Made by a program: the position numbers and the translations under genes. A DNA stretch of 64,000 nt, from assembly GCA_902515985.1 (NCBI GenBank), contig CABXWY010000001.1, positions 62,001 through 126,000 of the forward strand, in the 5' to 3' direction. Shown in pieces: positions 19,680 through 28,924 of this stretch (its first letter is position 1; every line of letters starts with the position of its first letter). Source of the stretch: an uncultured Pelagibacteraceae bacterium. GTDB lineage: Bacteria > Pseudomonadota > Alphaproteobacteria > Pelagibacterales > Pelagibacteraceae. A model generated the notes under the pieces. That model was not told the DNA's origin and searched no databases. It was given only the letters and a program-made list of their open reading frames with translations.

Positions 19680-19756
<77 letters not shown>

Positions 19757-19761
19757 TTATT

Positions 19762-20043
19762 ATGAAAAAAGCATTAATATACAAACCTTCAAAATCATCA
19801 ATGCAATCTGGCAAAGCTAACACTAAAAAATGGTTATTAAAATTTGATACAGATAATCGAGGCATTAACCCGTTAATGGGATGGGAGAGTTCTACAAATA
19901 CGTTATCAGAGATAAATTTAGAGTTTTCTACTAAAGATGAGGCTATCAAATATGCAAAAAAAAATAATATTATTTTTGAAGTTATCGAGCCTAAAAGTAG
20001 AAAAATTATTAAAAAATCATACGCAGATAATTTTATTAAATAA
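19762..20043 (+). CDS. NDUFS4-like accessory subunit of respiratory complex I
   Basis: A 93-residue protein of the ETC complex I subunit family, the bacterial counterpart of mitochondrial NDUFS4. IYKPSKSSMQSGKA near the start, KWLLKF and PLMGWESS are the family's hallmark blocks. It probably stabilises the NADH-oxidising arm of complex I. It begins six bases after tRNA-Pro, and its stop overlaps the next start by one base. Confidence 0.92.
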   Translation: MKKALIYKPSKSSMQSGKANTKKWLLKFDTDNRGINPLMGWESSTNTLSEINLEFSTKDEAIKYAKKNNIIFEVIEPKSRKIIKKSYADNFIK

Positions 20044-21038
20044 TGTTTAGATTTTTTACAGAAAGAGACTGGTTTTTATGGTCATGGTTAGGATCATTTG
20101 TAATTTTATCATCACTTTGGATACAGGTAAAAATTGATGTTAAAATAAACGAATGGTTTGGTGAATTTTATGACATGATACAAAAAGCTCTATCTGCACC
20201 TAATGCAATTACAATTGAAGAATATTGGGCAAGCTTATTATCATTTGGATATCTAGCGGCACTATATATTGCAGTAATGGTAGTTGTTCTTTATTTTACT
20301 GCTCACTATTTGTTTAGATGGAGAGCAGCTATGGTTCAATGGTATCACAGTGTTTACGAAAGAGCCCGAAAGATTGAAGGTGCCTCACAACGTGTTCAAG
20401 AAGATACAATTAAATTTACTAGAATTATGGAGTCGTTGGGAACAAGTTTAATTGAAGCTATAATGATTTTAATTGAATTTACTCCTATATTATTTGGATT
20501 AAGTGTAGGTATACCAATATATTTTTTTGGTGATTGGAGCTACGGTTTAGTCACAGGAGCTTTAATTTGGTCAGTAGGAGGAACTATTTTTTTAATATTC
20601 CTTGGTTTAATTTTAAGACTAGTTGGTGTCGAATATGATTTACAAAAAAAGGAAGCCGCATATAGAAAAATTCTTGTAATCGCTGAGGATGATGGACGTG
20701 TAAGACCTAAATCTATAAATGAATTATTTGATGATGTAAGAAGTATTCATTTCTTAAGTTACGTTAGATATCTTTATTTTAATATTGGAAGATTTGCTTA
20801 CCTTCAAGCAAATGTGTTGTCTGCTTATGTCTTTTTAGCTCCTGCAATAGTTGCTGGTGTTGTAACATTAGGAGTGATGCAGCAAATCATTAGAGCTTTT
20901 GGTAGGGTTGAGGGTTCAATGCAGTACATTTTAAAAGCTTGGCCAACTATAATTGAACTCGCTAGTATCTATAAACGTTTAAGAGAATTTGAAAATAAGA
21001 TAAATGAAGATAATTTACTTGATGACAAAAAAATTTAA
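20043..21038 (+). CDS. SbmA/BacA-like peptide transporter, short form
   Basis: Inner-membrane transporter related to SbmA/BacA, which import antimicrobial peptides and very-long-chain fatty-acid-linked substrates. Matching blocks are WFGEFYDMIQKAL, HYLFRWRAAM, EGASQRVQEDT, YRKILVIAEDD and ASIYKRLREFE. Aligned from memory with E. coli SbmA (about 406 residues), it lacks roughly the first 75 residues, including the first membrane segments. It is linked by TAATG junctions to the complex I subunit upstream and glpX downstream. Confidence 0.88.
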   Translation: MFRFFTERDWFLWSWLGSFVILSSLWIQVKIDVKINEWFGEFYDMIQKALSAPNAITIEEYWASLLSFGYLAALYIAVMVVVLYFTAHYLFRWRAAMVQWYHSVYERARKIEGASQRVQEDTIKFTRIMESLGTSLIEAIMILIEFTPILFGLSVGIPIYFFGDWSYGLVTGALIWSVGGTIFLIFLGLILRLVGVEYDLQKKEAAYRKILVIAEDDGRVRPKSINELFDDVRSIHFLSYVRYLYFNIGRFAYLQANVLSAYVFLAPAIVAGVVTLGVMQQIIRAFGRVEGSMQYILKAWPTIIELASIYKRLREFENKINEDNLLDDKKI

Positions 21039-21988
21039 TGGCGATTGATAAAAAATTTATTGATTTATTTGTAAATGTTACTTCAAAAGCAGCTTTAGCA
21101 GCTCATAATTTTGTTGGGAAAAATGATAAAATTGCTGCAGATAAAGCTGCAGTAGATGCTATGAGAAATGAATTGAATCAATTAAATATAAATGGCGAAA
21201 TTGTAATAGGAGAGGGCGAGCTTGATGATGCACCAATGCTATATATAGGAGAAAAACTTGGCACTATGGTTGGACCAAATTTTGATATAGCTGTTGATCC
21301 ATTAGAAGGAACCAATTTTGCAGCAAAAAATTTACCAGGGGCTCTTTCTGTTATAGCTATAGCTGAAAAAAATAATCTTTTTAATGCACCGGAAACCTAC
21401 ATGGATAAACTAGCTGTATCAAAAAAAGTACCATTTGATGCAACAGATTTAGATTTTCCTATTGAAAAAAATATCAAAAATATAGCTGACGCTATAAATA
21501 AAGATATTAAAGATATTACCGCATGTTTATTAGATAGACCAAGACATAAAAAAATCATGGATAAACTTAAAGATCTGAATGTTAAAATGAAATTAATATC
21601 TGACGGTGATGTATCTGGAGCTTTAATGGTTACAAATGAGAAGTACAATGTTGATATTTTTTTAGGTATCGGCGGAGGGCCTGAGGGTGTTTTAGCTGCT
21701 TCAGCTATCGATGCCTTTGAATGTAAATTTCAAGGTAGATTCCTTTTTGAAAACGATCAAGATATTTTAAGAGCTAAAAAAATGGGTATTATAGATTTAA
21801 AAAAAAAATATGATCTAAAAGAAATTGTAAAAGGTGACTCAATTTTTTGCGCAACAGGCATCACCAATGGTGATTTAGTCAATGGTATTAAAGTTAAAGA
21901 GAATAAGTTTGTGACAGAAACTTTGGTTACTCATAAAAGCTCAAAAATCAGTAAAATATTTGTCAGTGATGACACTATAAAAACTTGA
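21038..21988 (+). CDS. glpX: Class II fructose-1,6-bisphosphatase
   Basis: Gluconeogenic dephosphorylation of fructose-1,6-bisphosphate. The GlpX signatures IGEGELDDAPMLYIGE, VDPLEGTNFAA and GIGGGPEGVLAA are present in 316 residues. It is the last gene of a three-gene overlapping run before tRNA-Glu. Confidence 0.95.
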   Translation: MAIDKKFIDLFVNVTSKAALAAHNFVGKNDKIAADKAAVDAMRNELNQLNINGEIVIGEGELDDAPMLYIGEKLGTMVGPNFDIAVDPLEGTNFAAKNLPGALSVIAIAEKNNLFNAPETYMDKLAVSKKVPFDATDLDFPIEKNIKNIADAINKDIKDITACLLDRPRHKKIMDKLKDLNVKMKLISDGDVSGALMVTNEKYNVDIFLGIGGGPEGVLAASAIDAFECKFQGRFLFENDQDILRAKKMGIIDLKKKYDLKEIVKGDSIFCATGITNGDLVNGIKVKENKFVTETLVTHKSSKISKIFVSDDTIKT

Positions 21989-22023
21989 TAAATAGAATTT
22001 TTTACAATAAAAGATGCAAATTT

Positions 22024-22098
22024 GGTCCCTTCGTCTATCGGTTAGGACACATGGTTTTCATCCATGAAAGAGGGGTTCGATTCCCCTAGGGACCGCCA
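22024..22098 (+). tRNA. tRNA-Glu (TTC)
   Basis: 75 bases with an encoded CCA. Acceptor GGTCCCT pairs with AGGGACC, anticodon stem CATGG/CCATG encloses loop TTTTCAT (anticodon TTC), and T stem AGGGG/CCCCT encloses TTCGATT. It marks the left edge of the surface-glycan region. Confidence 0.97.
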
Positions 22099-22171
22099 TA
22101 ATAAATAATAATTATGCTTATTAATCGTTTCCTCTTTTTACGAAGATAGTATATTTAAAAATTATAATTTT

Positions 22172-23173
22172 ATGCATATATTTATCACAGGTATTGCAGG
22201 TTTCTTAGGTTCGAACTTAGCTGATTATTATATAAAGAAAAATTATAAAGTTTCTGGTTGTGATAATTTAATTGGTGGTTCTCTTGAAAATATTCATAAA
22301 AAAGTTAAATTTTATAAAGCTGATATTGAGGATTTTAATAAGTTAAACCAAATATTAAAAAATGTTGATATTGTATGTCATGCTGCAGCTTATGCTCATG
22401 AAGGATTATCAAATTTTTCACCATTTTCATTTTCTAAAAATAATATGGTTGGTTCAGTTTCGGTATTCACGGCTGCTATAAATAACAATGTTAAAAGAAT
22501 TGTTTTTTGTTCGTCAATGGCAAGATACGGGAATCTTAAGCCGCCTTTTAAAGAAACTGATACTCCAAAACCTGTTGATCCATATGGTATTTCAAAGTTA
22601 GCTGCAGAAAAGATGCTTATAAATTTATGTGAAACAAATAATGTTGAATATAATATTGCTGTTCCTCACAACATAATAGGACCTAAACAAAAATACGATG
22701 ATCCTTTTAGAAATGTTGTATCTATCATGACAAATTTAATACTTCAAAAAAGAAATCCAATTATATACGGGGATGGTAATCAAAAAAGATCTTTTTCAGA
22801 TATCGATGATTGTATCTATTGTTTGGATAAATTACTTTTTAACAAAAAAATTAAAAAGCAAGTTATTAATATTGGACCAGATGATAATTTTATAAGTATT
22901 AATGAACTTTATGAGATGCTATCAAATAAACTTCAGTCTAATCTGTCGGCTAATTATTATAAAGATAGACCTAATGAAGTAAAATATGCTTATTGTTCAT
23001 CAAATAAGGCAAAAAAATTATTAGGTTACAAAACAACTGTTAATACCGATGAGTCAATTCAAAAAGTTATAGATTATATTAAACTAAAGGGTCCAAAAAA
23101 ATTTTTGTATAATTACGATATAGAAATAAATAATAAGCTAGTTCCAGAAACTTGGAAAAAGAAAATTTTTTAA
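22172..23173 (+). CDS. NAD-dependent nucleotide-sugar epimerase/dehydratase
   Basis: Extended short-chain dehydrogenase of the GalE/WcaG type, acting on a nucleotide sugar. The Rossmann motif GIAGFLGSN begins at about residue 7, the catalytic Tyr-Lys lies in DPYGISKLAAEK, and CSSMARYG is the serine strand. The exact sugar cannot be read from the sequence. First gene of the glycan block after tRNA-Glu. Confidence 0.88.
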   Translation: MHIFITGIAGFLGSNLADYYIKKNYKVSGCDNLIGGSLENIHKKVKFYKADIEDFNKLNQILKNVDIVCHAAAYAHEGLSNFSPFSFSKNNMVGSVSVFTAAINNNVKRIVFCSSMARYGNLKPPFKETDTPKPVDPYGISKLAAEKMLINLCETNNVEYNIAVPHNIIGPKQKYDDPFRNVVSIMTNLILQKRNPIIYGDGNQKRSFSDIDDCIYCLDKLLFNKKIKKQVINIGPDDNFISINELYEMLSNKLQSNLSANYYKDRPNEVKYAYCSSNKAKKLLGYKTTVNTDESIQKVIDYIKLKGPKKFLYNYDIEINNKLVPETWKKKIF

Positions 23174-23983
23174 TTATTTTTTACCCCAAACAATTTCTCT
23201 TATTAATTTTTTTTTTCTACTATTTGAATTTTCATATATTCTACTGTACTTGTCAGAAATTATAAGCTTACTTTGATTGGTTATTGCATAGGTGTTACTT
23301 TTTTTCCAATCCAATTGATCAAATTTTTTACCATCTGAGTTAATTACAAACAATCTGAATTTTTTTTGTTTTAACTGTTTTGACATACCGTATCTACCAC
23401 TTTCGTTTATCCAGGTTCCTTTTTTTTTATATTTATATTTCTTAGTCAATTTTAATTTCTGGAAATTTTTTGAAGATATCATAAAACAATTTGATCTAAT
23501 ATGTGGATTCGGAAAAATTGGAAAATCAATAAAATTAGAAAAAGCATAAATCAAAGACCTGATAAAATTTATATTTAAAAGTTTACTAAACGAATTATTA
23601 ACATGACTTTCATATGAACCGCTAGGGCCAATCAATGAATCTGATGAGTAATTATTTACAAGAATTTTAAGCCAATTATCTATTATTGGATAACTGTGGC
23701 AGTTCATAAAAAGAATTATTTTATCATTAAATTTTTTTGCAACTCTTAAATAACTACCCCAGTCAAAATCGTTAAAATTATTATTATCTTTATATTTAAT
23801 ATATTTTAAATTTTTAAGTTTTTTAAGTTTAAATATACTATCTTTCGTATTGAAATTTTTAAAACAGATTAATAAATCGTGAGCACATCCAGATTTATTT
23901 TTTTTATAATTTTCTATAAATTTTTCAAGATTTCTTCTATCGTCATAAGCTGATATTAAGTAGACTACTAAAATTTTTGTCAT
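23174..23983 (-). CDS. Probable glycosyltransferase of a poorly described family
   Basis: A soluble 269-residue protein with a GT-A-like layout. An N-terminal VVYLISAYDD strand is followed by a DFDWGSYL segment, then FMNCHSYPI with a nearby WL, GPSGSYESH, and a FPNPHIRSNCFMI block. These blocks recur in glycan-cluster proteins usually left hypothetical. It is on the opposite strand within the glycan block. Glycosyl transfer is an inference from layout and context, and neither donor nor acceptor is known. Confidence 0.55.
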   Translation of the reverse strand: MTKILVVYLISAYDDRRNLEKFIENYKKNKSGCAHDLLICFKNFNTKDSIFKLKKLKNLKYIKYKDNNNFNDFDWGSYLRVAKKFNDKIILFMNCHSYPIIDNWLKILVNNYSSDSLIGPSGSYESHVNNSFSKLLNINFIRSLIYAFSNFIDFPIFPNPHIRSNCFMISSKNFQKLKLTKKYKYKKKGTWINESGRYGMSKQLKQKKFRLFVINSDGKKFDQLDWKKSNTYAITNQSKLIISDKYSRIYENSNSRKKKLIREIVWGKK

Positions 23984-24096
23984 TAAATTTAAATTAATTC
24001 ATAATTATAAAAATAACTAGGTGCAAAAAGATAAAGTTGATATATAACATTTATGTATGATAAAAGAATCATTTCCTCTTAAGAAACACCATTTTC

Positions 24097-24351
24097 ATGT
24101 CTTATTATGTCTACATTCTATCAACCAAAAGAAATAAAAAATTAATAACCTATACTGGTTATACTACAGATCTTAAAAAAAGATTAATACTACACAATAG
24201 TGGAAAAGGTGCTAAATTTACCCGTGGTAGTTTTTGGAAGATTGTTTTTAAAAAAAAATTTATAAGTAAAAATCGTGCTCTTAAATTTGAATACTTATTA
24301 AAAAAAAAAAGATCTTTAAAATTTAAACTATTAAATGAAAAAAGATTATAA
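24097..24351 (+). CDS. GIY-YIG domain protein (UPF0213/YhbQ type)
   Basis: An 84-residue single-domain GIY-YIG nuclease-like protein. YYVYILST and the TYTGYTTDLKKRLILHNSGKG stretch carry the two family motifs (read as V-Y-I and Y-T-G), with Arg in KKRL. Members of this small group occur beside unrelated genes and have no settled role. It overlaps the following gene by 17 bases. Confidence 0.85.
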   Translation: MSYYVYILSTKRNKKLITYTGYTTDLKKRLILHNSGKGAKFTRGSFWKIVFKKKFISKNRALKFEYLLKKKRSLKFKLLNEKRL

Positions 24352-24925
24352 AATTATTAAAGGAAATAAAGTCCACAAGACAGCAATAGTTAATTGGGAT
24401 AATATTGATATAGGCACTGGCAATATTTTTTATCCATACAGTGTGATTGGAACGGATGCACAACATTCTTATGATAATACTTATGGAAAGTTAGTAATTG
24501 GAAATAAAAATATATTTAGAGAATTTTGTACGGTAAATTTACCAACTAAAAAAAAGAAACTTACATTAATTGGCAACAACTGTCTTTTTATGACCATGTC
24601 TCATATTGGTCACGATTGCACAGTAGAAGATAACGTGGTTATTTCTAACAATGTTAATATCGCAGGCAATACTTATATAATGAAAAATAGTCAGTTTGGA
24701 CTTAATTCTATTATTCATCAAGATCAAGTAGTAGGCTCTTATTCTATGATCGGTATGGGAGCGATAGTAGGGAAAAAAATTATATTAAAACCTGGATACA
24801 TATATTTAGGTAGTCCAGCTAGAGGTATTGCCATAAATAAAGTTGGCTTATCTAGAAACAAAGTTGATAAAAAGATACTAAAGAAAGAAACCAAAAGATT
24901 TGAAATAATTAAAAAAAATGCATAA
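24335..24925 (+). CDS. LpxA-like left-handed beta-helix acyltransferase
   Basis: Hexapeptide-repeat acyltransferase. The run GIGTGNIFYPYSVIG, NIFREFCTVN, SHIGHDC (probable catalytic His, as in UDP-GlcNAc acyltransferase) and GMGAIVG follows LpxA closely, but at 196 residues it lacks most of the C-terminal helical domain. In this cluster it more likely acylates a sugar of the surface glycan than lipid A. It overlaps its neighbours by 17 and 8 bases. Confidence 0.82.
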   Translation: MKKDYKIIKGNKVHKTAIVNWDNIDIGTGNIFYPYSVIGTDAQHSYDNTYGKLVIGNKNIFREFCTVNLPTKKKKLTLIGNNCLFMTMSHIGHDCTVEDNVVISNNVNIAGNTYIMKNSQFGLNSIIHQDQVVGSYSMIGMGAIVGKKIILKPGYIYLGSPARGIAINKVGLSRNKVDKKILKKETKRFEIIKKNA

Positions 24926-27047
24926 AAAAATTGCTATTCTTCTTCCGTACAAAGAAAAATATACTAATAAAGAAGCTGGGGCAGCATCAATTTGGGTAAA
25001 AGATTATTTGAGAGTGAGTAATCTTAATAATAAAACAACTGTTTATGGAAATTTATCAAAAAATGAAAAACCAATTACAAATAATTTTAGAAATATAGAC
25101 ATTAGTAAAACTTATATTAAAAAAAATTTATACTACACAAAAAAATTTTGTGATAATTGTATTGAATATGGTCATAAAATTATTGAAATTCATAATAGAC
25201 CAGAATCTCTAAATTATTTTTTTGATTTAAAAATGAAAAATAATTTCAAACTTATTTTTATTTTTCACAATAATCCATTAGAGTTGCGAGGTTCAAAAAC
25301 TTTAAACGAGCGTATTAAAATAATTGATAATACAGACTATATTTTTTTTGTAAGTGAATGGGTTAAAAATAAATTTTTTGAGAATTTTGAGATCAAACAC
25401 AGAAATAACTGTGAAGTCCTTTATCCATCTATTGAGCCAATCAAAAAAATCAATAAAAAAAAGAACAAAACAATTATATTTACTGGTAAATTAAATTCTT
25501 CCAAAGGTTATGATATTTTTTTGATCGCAATATCTAAAATACTTAATAAATACAAAAATTGGAATGCAATTGCAGTTGGAAATGAACCAAGGGAAAAATT
25601 TAATATTTTCCATAAAAGACTTAAAATTTTTAATTGGAAGATGCATAGAGAAATTTTAAGTCTATATAACAAATCTTCAATTTCCGTTGTTCCCTCTAAA
25701 TGGGAGGAGCCATTTGGTAGAACAGCTATGGAATCTGCTGCATATGGTTGCGCTACTATTACAAGTAATAATGGTGGTCTAAAAGAGACTTTTAAAAATG
25801 ATTTAATTTTAAAAGAAAATTCAAGTAATGAATTATATAAGGAAATTGACAAGTTGATAAAAAATCAAATTTATTTAAAGAAAATACAAGTTAGGAATTT
25901 CAAAAATGTAATCCATAAATTAAAAGATAAAGTTTTGAAAATTGATAAAATTAAAACTTTTTTTCTATTTGATACTTTAAATTTTTTTAGAAGTAAGAAT
26001 AGGAAAATTTTGCATATTTCCACATTTGATGAGAGAAATAATCACAGATTGTTTAACATTTCATTATCGAATAAAATTTCAAAAGGTTTCATTCATAATA
26101 GTCATGATGTGATAAATTTTTCATATAGAAACCATTTGGGGTTAATAAATAAAGCAAACGCCTCTGAATCAAATTATAAAATTAAAGAAATTTATAACAA
26201 CTATAAACCAGATTTAGTTATATTGGGTCATAACAATATACTTAATAGAGATGTTTTATCACATATTAAAAGAGACAATCGTTCCAAAGTAATTCTTTGG
26301 TATGAGGATGCATTGTCAAAGAAAGGGGATGGTCCGAGCTGGAACACAAATTTAGCTTTATTAGAAAAAAACTCTGATTTAATTGATAAATATTTTATAA
26401 CAACACATCCAAACGATATAATGTCAAGCATTATCAATAAATCAAAATTTAACTTCTTGCCCATGCTAGTGGATGAAAATATAGAAAATTTAAAACTTTT
26501 TAATATAAAAAATAAATTTAAAGATCTTTTTTTTGCTATTAGTCACGGTGTAAATTTTGGAAAACTTAAAAAAAATAAGGTTGATGAAAGAGAAAAATTT
26601 ATTAATAAATTATTTAATACTTCTAATAATATAAATTTTAATATTCTTGGTGTTGCCAATGAAAATCCTAAATGGAATTATGATTTTTATAAAGAGCTTT
26701 CAAAATGTAAAATGGCATTAAATCTTTCAAGGGGCAAACCAATTAAGTACGCTACAAGTAATAGAATTGCTAGTTTAGTTGCTAACGGAATTTATACTTT
26801 TATAGATAAAAAAACTAAATTTAATGATTTTTTTGATGAGGATGAAATGGGATTTTATACAAATGAAAATGATTTAGTGGCAAAAATAGAAAATTTAAAA
26901 TTAAATGAAAAAAAATTATACAAAAATGCTAAAAACGGAATGAGAAGATATTTTTCTCTCTTTAATAATAAGTTAGTGTCAAAATATATAATTGATAGAA
27001 CGTTTAACCATAATGATGATAAACAACAAATTTGGGAAAAATACTAA
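24918..27047 (+). CDS. Two-domain glycosyltransferase fusion (GT4 plus CgeB-like)
   Basis: At 709 residues it holds two GT-B-type modules. The first (about 1-330) has a GT4 nucleotide-sugar site: IIFTGKLNSSKGYDI, then EEPFGRTAMESAAYG with the E-x7-E motif. The second (about 365-700) starts with ILHISTFDERNNHR and ends with LSRGKPIKYATSNRIASLVANG, which resembles CgeB/Glyco_trans_1_2 domains. It probably adds two successive sugars. The 3' end overlaps the opposing oxidoreductase gene by four bases. Confidence 0.8.
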   Translation: MHKKIAILLPYKEKYTNKEAGAASIWVKDYLRVSNLNNKTTVYGNLSKNEKPITNNFRNIDISKTYIKKNLYYTKKFCDNCIEYGHKIIEIHNRPESLNYFFDLKMKNNFKLIFIFHNNPLELRGSKTLNERIKIIDNTDYIFFVSEWVKNKFFENFEIKHRNNCEVLYPSIEPIKKINKKKNKTIIFTGKLNSSKGYDIFLIAISKILNKYKNWNAIAVGNEPREKFNIFHKRLKIFNWKMHREILSLYNKSSISVVPSKWEEPFGRTAMESAAYGCATITSNNGGLKETFKNDLILKENSSNELYKEIDKLIKNQIYLKKIQVRNFKNVIHKLKDKVLKIDKIKTFFLFDTLNFFRSKNRKILHISTFDERNNHRLFNISLSNKISKGFIHNSHDVINFSYRNHLGLINKANASESNYKIKEIYNNYKPDLVILGHNNILNRDVLSHIKRDNRSKVILWYEDALSKKGDGPSWNTNLALLEKNSDLIDKYFITTHPNDIMSSIINKSKFNFLPMLVDENIENLKLFNIKNKFKDLFFAISHGVNFGKLKKNKVDEREKFINKLFNTSNNINFNILGVANENPKWNYDFYKELSKCKMALNLSRGKPIKYATSNRIASLVANGIYTFIDKKTKFNDFFDEDEMGFYTNENDLVAKIENLKLNEKKLYKNAKNGMRRYFSLFNNKLVSKYIIDRTFNHNDDKQQIWEKY

Positions 27048-28033
27048 GTTTTAATTTTATCCAAAAACTTAAGGATTTTTGATCCAAAGTTTGAATCTAT
27101 TATATTTATTTTTTTATTACTTAAAAAATATTTTATTTCATCAAATAACGGATCATTATTTTTGATTTTAGGGTTATAGTTTTCACCTTGATAAATTTTG
27201 GCACTCTTAAAAAAATATTTATCGTTAAGCTTGTGAACTTTAGGGTACATTGCATACTTATTGTAAATTTTAATTTTATCAAGCGATTTCATTTCATCAA
27301 ATAAAAGCATTTTTTTGCTAGTGATAATTATTATTCTTCTTATCTTATCCGGATTAATCCAACTATTATTAATATCAGCATAAAAGTTTTTAATTTTAAA
27401 ACTCAGATTAGAAATATCAGCAATACTTTTTTTAAGAATGTTATATCCATGTGAATTTATTAATTTAAATTTATGATTAAAAAGAAAAGATAATATACTA
27501 ATATCATGAGACGATAAATCATAAGAGACATCAACATCATTTCTGATAGGTCCTAAATTTTGTCTTTGAAATTTAATATATAAAATTTTTCCATTATTTT
27601 TATTTGTAACAAATTTTTTAATATATTTTATGTAGTTGTTAAACATATATATATAACCAAAACTTAAGTTTTTTAATCGGCTTCCATATTTTTTTTTTAA
27701 TCTTTTGAATTGATAAATATTTTTAAAACCTGGCTTTTCGATAAAAATTTTTTTATTAAATTTTAGCGCTTGATCAACTAATTTGAAATTTTTTGAGGGT
27801 GGAGTTGCTAAAATAAAAATTTTATTGTCAGGATTTTTAATTAACAACTTAAAATTATTATTTATTACAACATTATTTGGGAACCTTTTTTGTAATATTC
27901 TAGAATTATTCAAATTAGGATCACAAATAATAATTTTTTTAATATTTAGTTTTATAAGATTTTTAGCAATGTTAGTCCCCCAATATCCAGCGCCTACTAA
28001 AACTATATTTGATTTACTTTTTTTAATGTGCAT
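27044..28033 (-). CDS. Gfo/Idh/MocA-family oxidoreductase
   Basis: NAD(P)-dependent dehydrogenase, here probably on a nucleotide sugar. The Rossmann motif VGAGYWGTN lies near the N-terminus, and the IEKPG segment gives the conserved Glu-Lys-Pro of the active site. At 329 residues it has normal length. Convergent with the glycosyltransferase on one side and diverging from the next with 16 bases between. Confidence 0.85.
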   Translation of the reverse strand: MHIKKSKSNIVLVGAGYWGTNIAKNLIKLNIKKIIICDPNLNNSRILQKRFPNNVVINNNFKLLIKNPDNKIFILATPPSKNFKLVDQALKFNKKIFIEKPGFKNIYQFKRLKKKYGSRLKNLSFGYIYMFNNYIKYIKKFVTNKNNGKILYIKFQRQNLGPIRNDVDVSYDLSSHDISILSFLFNHKFKLINSHGYNILKKSIADISNLSFKIKNFYADINNSWINPDKIRRIIIITSKKMLLFDEMKSLDKIKIYNKYAMYPKVHKLNDKYFFKSAKIYQGENYNPKIKNNDPLFDEIKYFLSNKKINIIDSNFGSKILKFLDKIKT

Positions 28034-28049
28034 ATAATTAAGTAAGTTT

Positions 28050-28919
28050 ATGTTATTTTCAATAATTATTCCAACTTTCCAAAACTATAAATATTTAAGA
28101 ATGACTTTGGAATCAATATTTAAAAATTCAGAGTTTAAGCATCAATTAATTGTCCATATTAATGGTAATGATTCTTTAACAAAAAAATTCTTAGACAATG
28201 AAAAAGTTGAGTACACACATTCAGAAAATAATGTTGGATTGTGCAAAGGTGTTAACACCGCATCAAAAATAGCTAAAGCTGATTATATTGTTTATGCTCA
28301 TGATGACATGTATTTTTTACCAAAGTGGGACAAATTTTTTTTAGATGAAATTAAAGCTTTAAATAACAAACTTTTTTTTTTCAGTGCTACTCAAATTGGA
28401 CCGTTGCCAATAAAAGATAGCAAACCAAATCATATTAATTTTAATGCAGGTGAAAACTTGGATAGTTTCAATGAATCATATTTGCTTGAAAATTATAACA
28501 ACTTAAATTTTTATAATTTACAAGGAAGTCATTGGGCACCACATATTATTCATAAGGATTTATGGAATAGAGTAGGAGGTTTTAGTGAAGAATTTGATCC
28601 AGGTTTCGGCTCTGATCCAGATTTAAATATGAAGTTATGGAATGAGGGTGTCAGATTGTTTAAAGGTATTAATCAATCTAGAATATATCATTTTGGTTCT
28701 TTAACTACTAGAAAAAAGCTAAATATTTTTAGAAATAATGGAAAAAAAACTTTTTTGATTAAATGGGGTATTTCAATAGATTTTTTTACTAAATATTATT
28801 TAAAAAGAGGTGATGTATATAAGTTTCCATTAAACGATTTTAAATTATCATATAAAAATATTTTCGATTATTTAACTTGTAAGATAAAATATATTTATTC
28901 AATATTTTTTAAGTATTAG
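28050..28919 (+). CDS. GT2-family glycosyltransferase
   Basis: GT-A fold: FSIIIPTFQNYKYLRMTLESI at the N-terminus, DDMYF as the DxD-like metal motif in YAHDDMYFLPKW, and GGFSEEFDPGFGSDPDLNMK as the acceptor-side acidic region. The sugar donor is unknown. Followed by the GT11 gene after five bases. Confidence 0.87.
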   Translation: MLFSIIIPTFQNYKYLRMTLESIFKNSEFKHQLIVHINGNDSLTKKFLDNEKVEYTHSENNVGLCKGVNTASKIAKADYIVYAHDDMYFLPKWDKFFLDEIKALNNKLFFFSATQIGPLPIKDSKPNHINFNAGENLDSFNESYLLENYNNLNFYNLQGSHWAPHIIHKDLWNRVGGFSEEFDPGFGSDPDLNMKLWNEGVRLFKGINQSRIYHFGSLTTRKKLNIFRNNGKKTFLIKWGISIDFFTKYYLKRGDVYKFPLNDFKLSYKNIFDYLTCKIKYIYSIFFKY

Positions 28920-28924
28920 AATTT

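Noticed and set aside
22080..22098. Duplicated tRNA-Glu 3' end as an integrase attachment site
   Set aside because: No second copy of the tRNA 3' end was found near the recombinase. CCCCTCTATGTCCC at about 32210 is only loosely similar.
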